Shown: positions 6,727 to 6,748 of the stretch, in pieces | Layout of the letters: each line of letters begins with the position of its first letter | Numbering within the stretch: position 1 is the stretch's first letter | Source of the DNA: JBFWVJ01 sp050246795 | GTDB taxonomy: Bacteria; Patescibacteriota; Gracilibacteria; JAUYGZ01 | Direction of reading: 5' to 3' | Assembly (NCBI GenBank): GCA_050246795.1 | Contig: JBFWVJ010000019.1 | Location: forward strand, 1 to 6,748 | Length of the DNA: 6,748 nt | Notes under the pieces: generated by a model | The model's database searches: none | What the model was told of the DNA's origin: nothing | Seen by the model: only the letters and a program-made list of their open reading frames with translations | Made by a program: the position numbers and the translations under genes

Positions 6727-6748
6727 CACTTGTCCCTTTTACTTTTTT
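6713..6748 (+). terminator. bulged hairpin plus T-tracts at the operon end
   Basis: GGACGCT (6713-6719) pairs with AGC (6725-6727) and GTCC (6732-6735), with loop TCGGT and a 4-nt bulge ACTT on the 3' side. It is followed by TTTT (6737-6740) and a run of T that reaches the window edge (6743-6748). This fits an intrinsic terminator overlapping the gene 3 stop codon. The stem is short and bulged. A hairpin just past the variable region could instead serve retrohoming, as described for some DGRs. Confidence 0.45.

Overview
The window carries three genes on the + strand, packed as one operon with a 7-nt gap and then a 4- to 7-nt overlap. They fill almost everything from about position 118 to 6726. 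All three predicted proteins begin with a Sec-type signal peptide. Base composition is moderate and by eye slightly AT-rich. The set of exported proteins, the FGE-like protein ending in GFRLVRTLR, and the recurrent cysteine just after the signal peptide suggest a Gram-negative bacterium, possibly of the Bdellovibrio-like lineage. That assignment is inference from style and rests on no marker gene.

Layout: positions 1-201 are the leader, with a weak sigma70-like promoter candidate and a 10-bp direct repeat upstream of both possible starts of gene 1. Gene 1 (202-1755, alternative start 118) is a MoxR/RavA-type AAA+ ATPase with intact nucleotide-binding motifs, yet it carries a signal peptide. 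Gene 2 (1763-5440) is a 1225-residue protein that joins a transglutaminase-like cysteine domain (Cys434, His481, Asp496) to a von Willebrand A domain with a complete MIDAS, separated by Gln/Lys/Glu-rich linkers and a long helical region. Gene 3 (5434-6726) is an exported protein ending in an FGE-sulfatase/C-type-lectin-like fold. A bulged hairpin followed by T-tracts lies at the right edge.

How they may work together: MoxR ATPases typically act on vWA-domain partners encoded next door, so genes 1 and 2 form a recognisable pair, here combined with a transglutaminase-like module. Gene 3 would be a binding or display subunit. Its last ~37 codons are sharply depleted in adenine and are dominated by NNC/NNT codons at the positions diversified in FGE/C-type-lectin targets of diversity-generating retroelements (DGRs). 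The strongest hypothesis is therefore that gene 3 is a DGR variable protein, with its template repeat and reverse transcriptase outside this window. A second shared signature is that each mature protein has exactly one cysteine besides the catalytic one, always in a C-[T/A]-x-x-L motif soon after the signal peptide.
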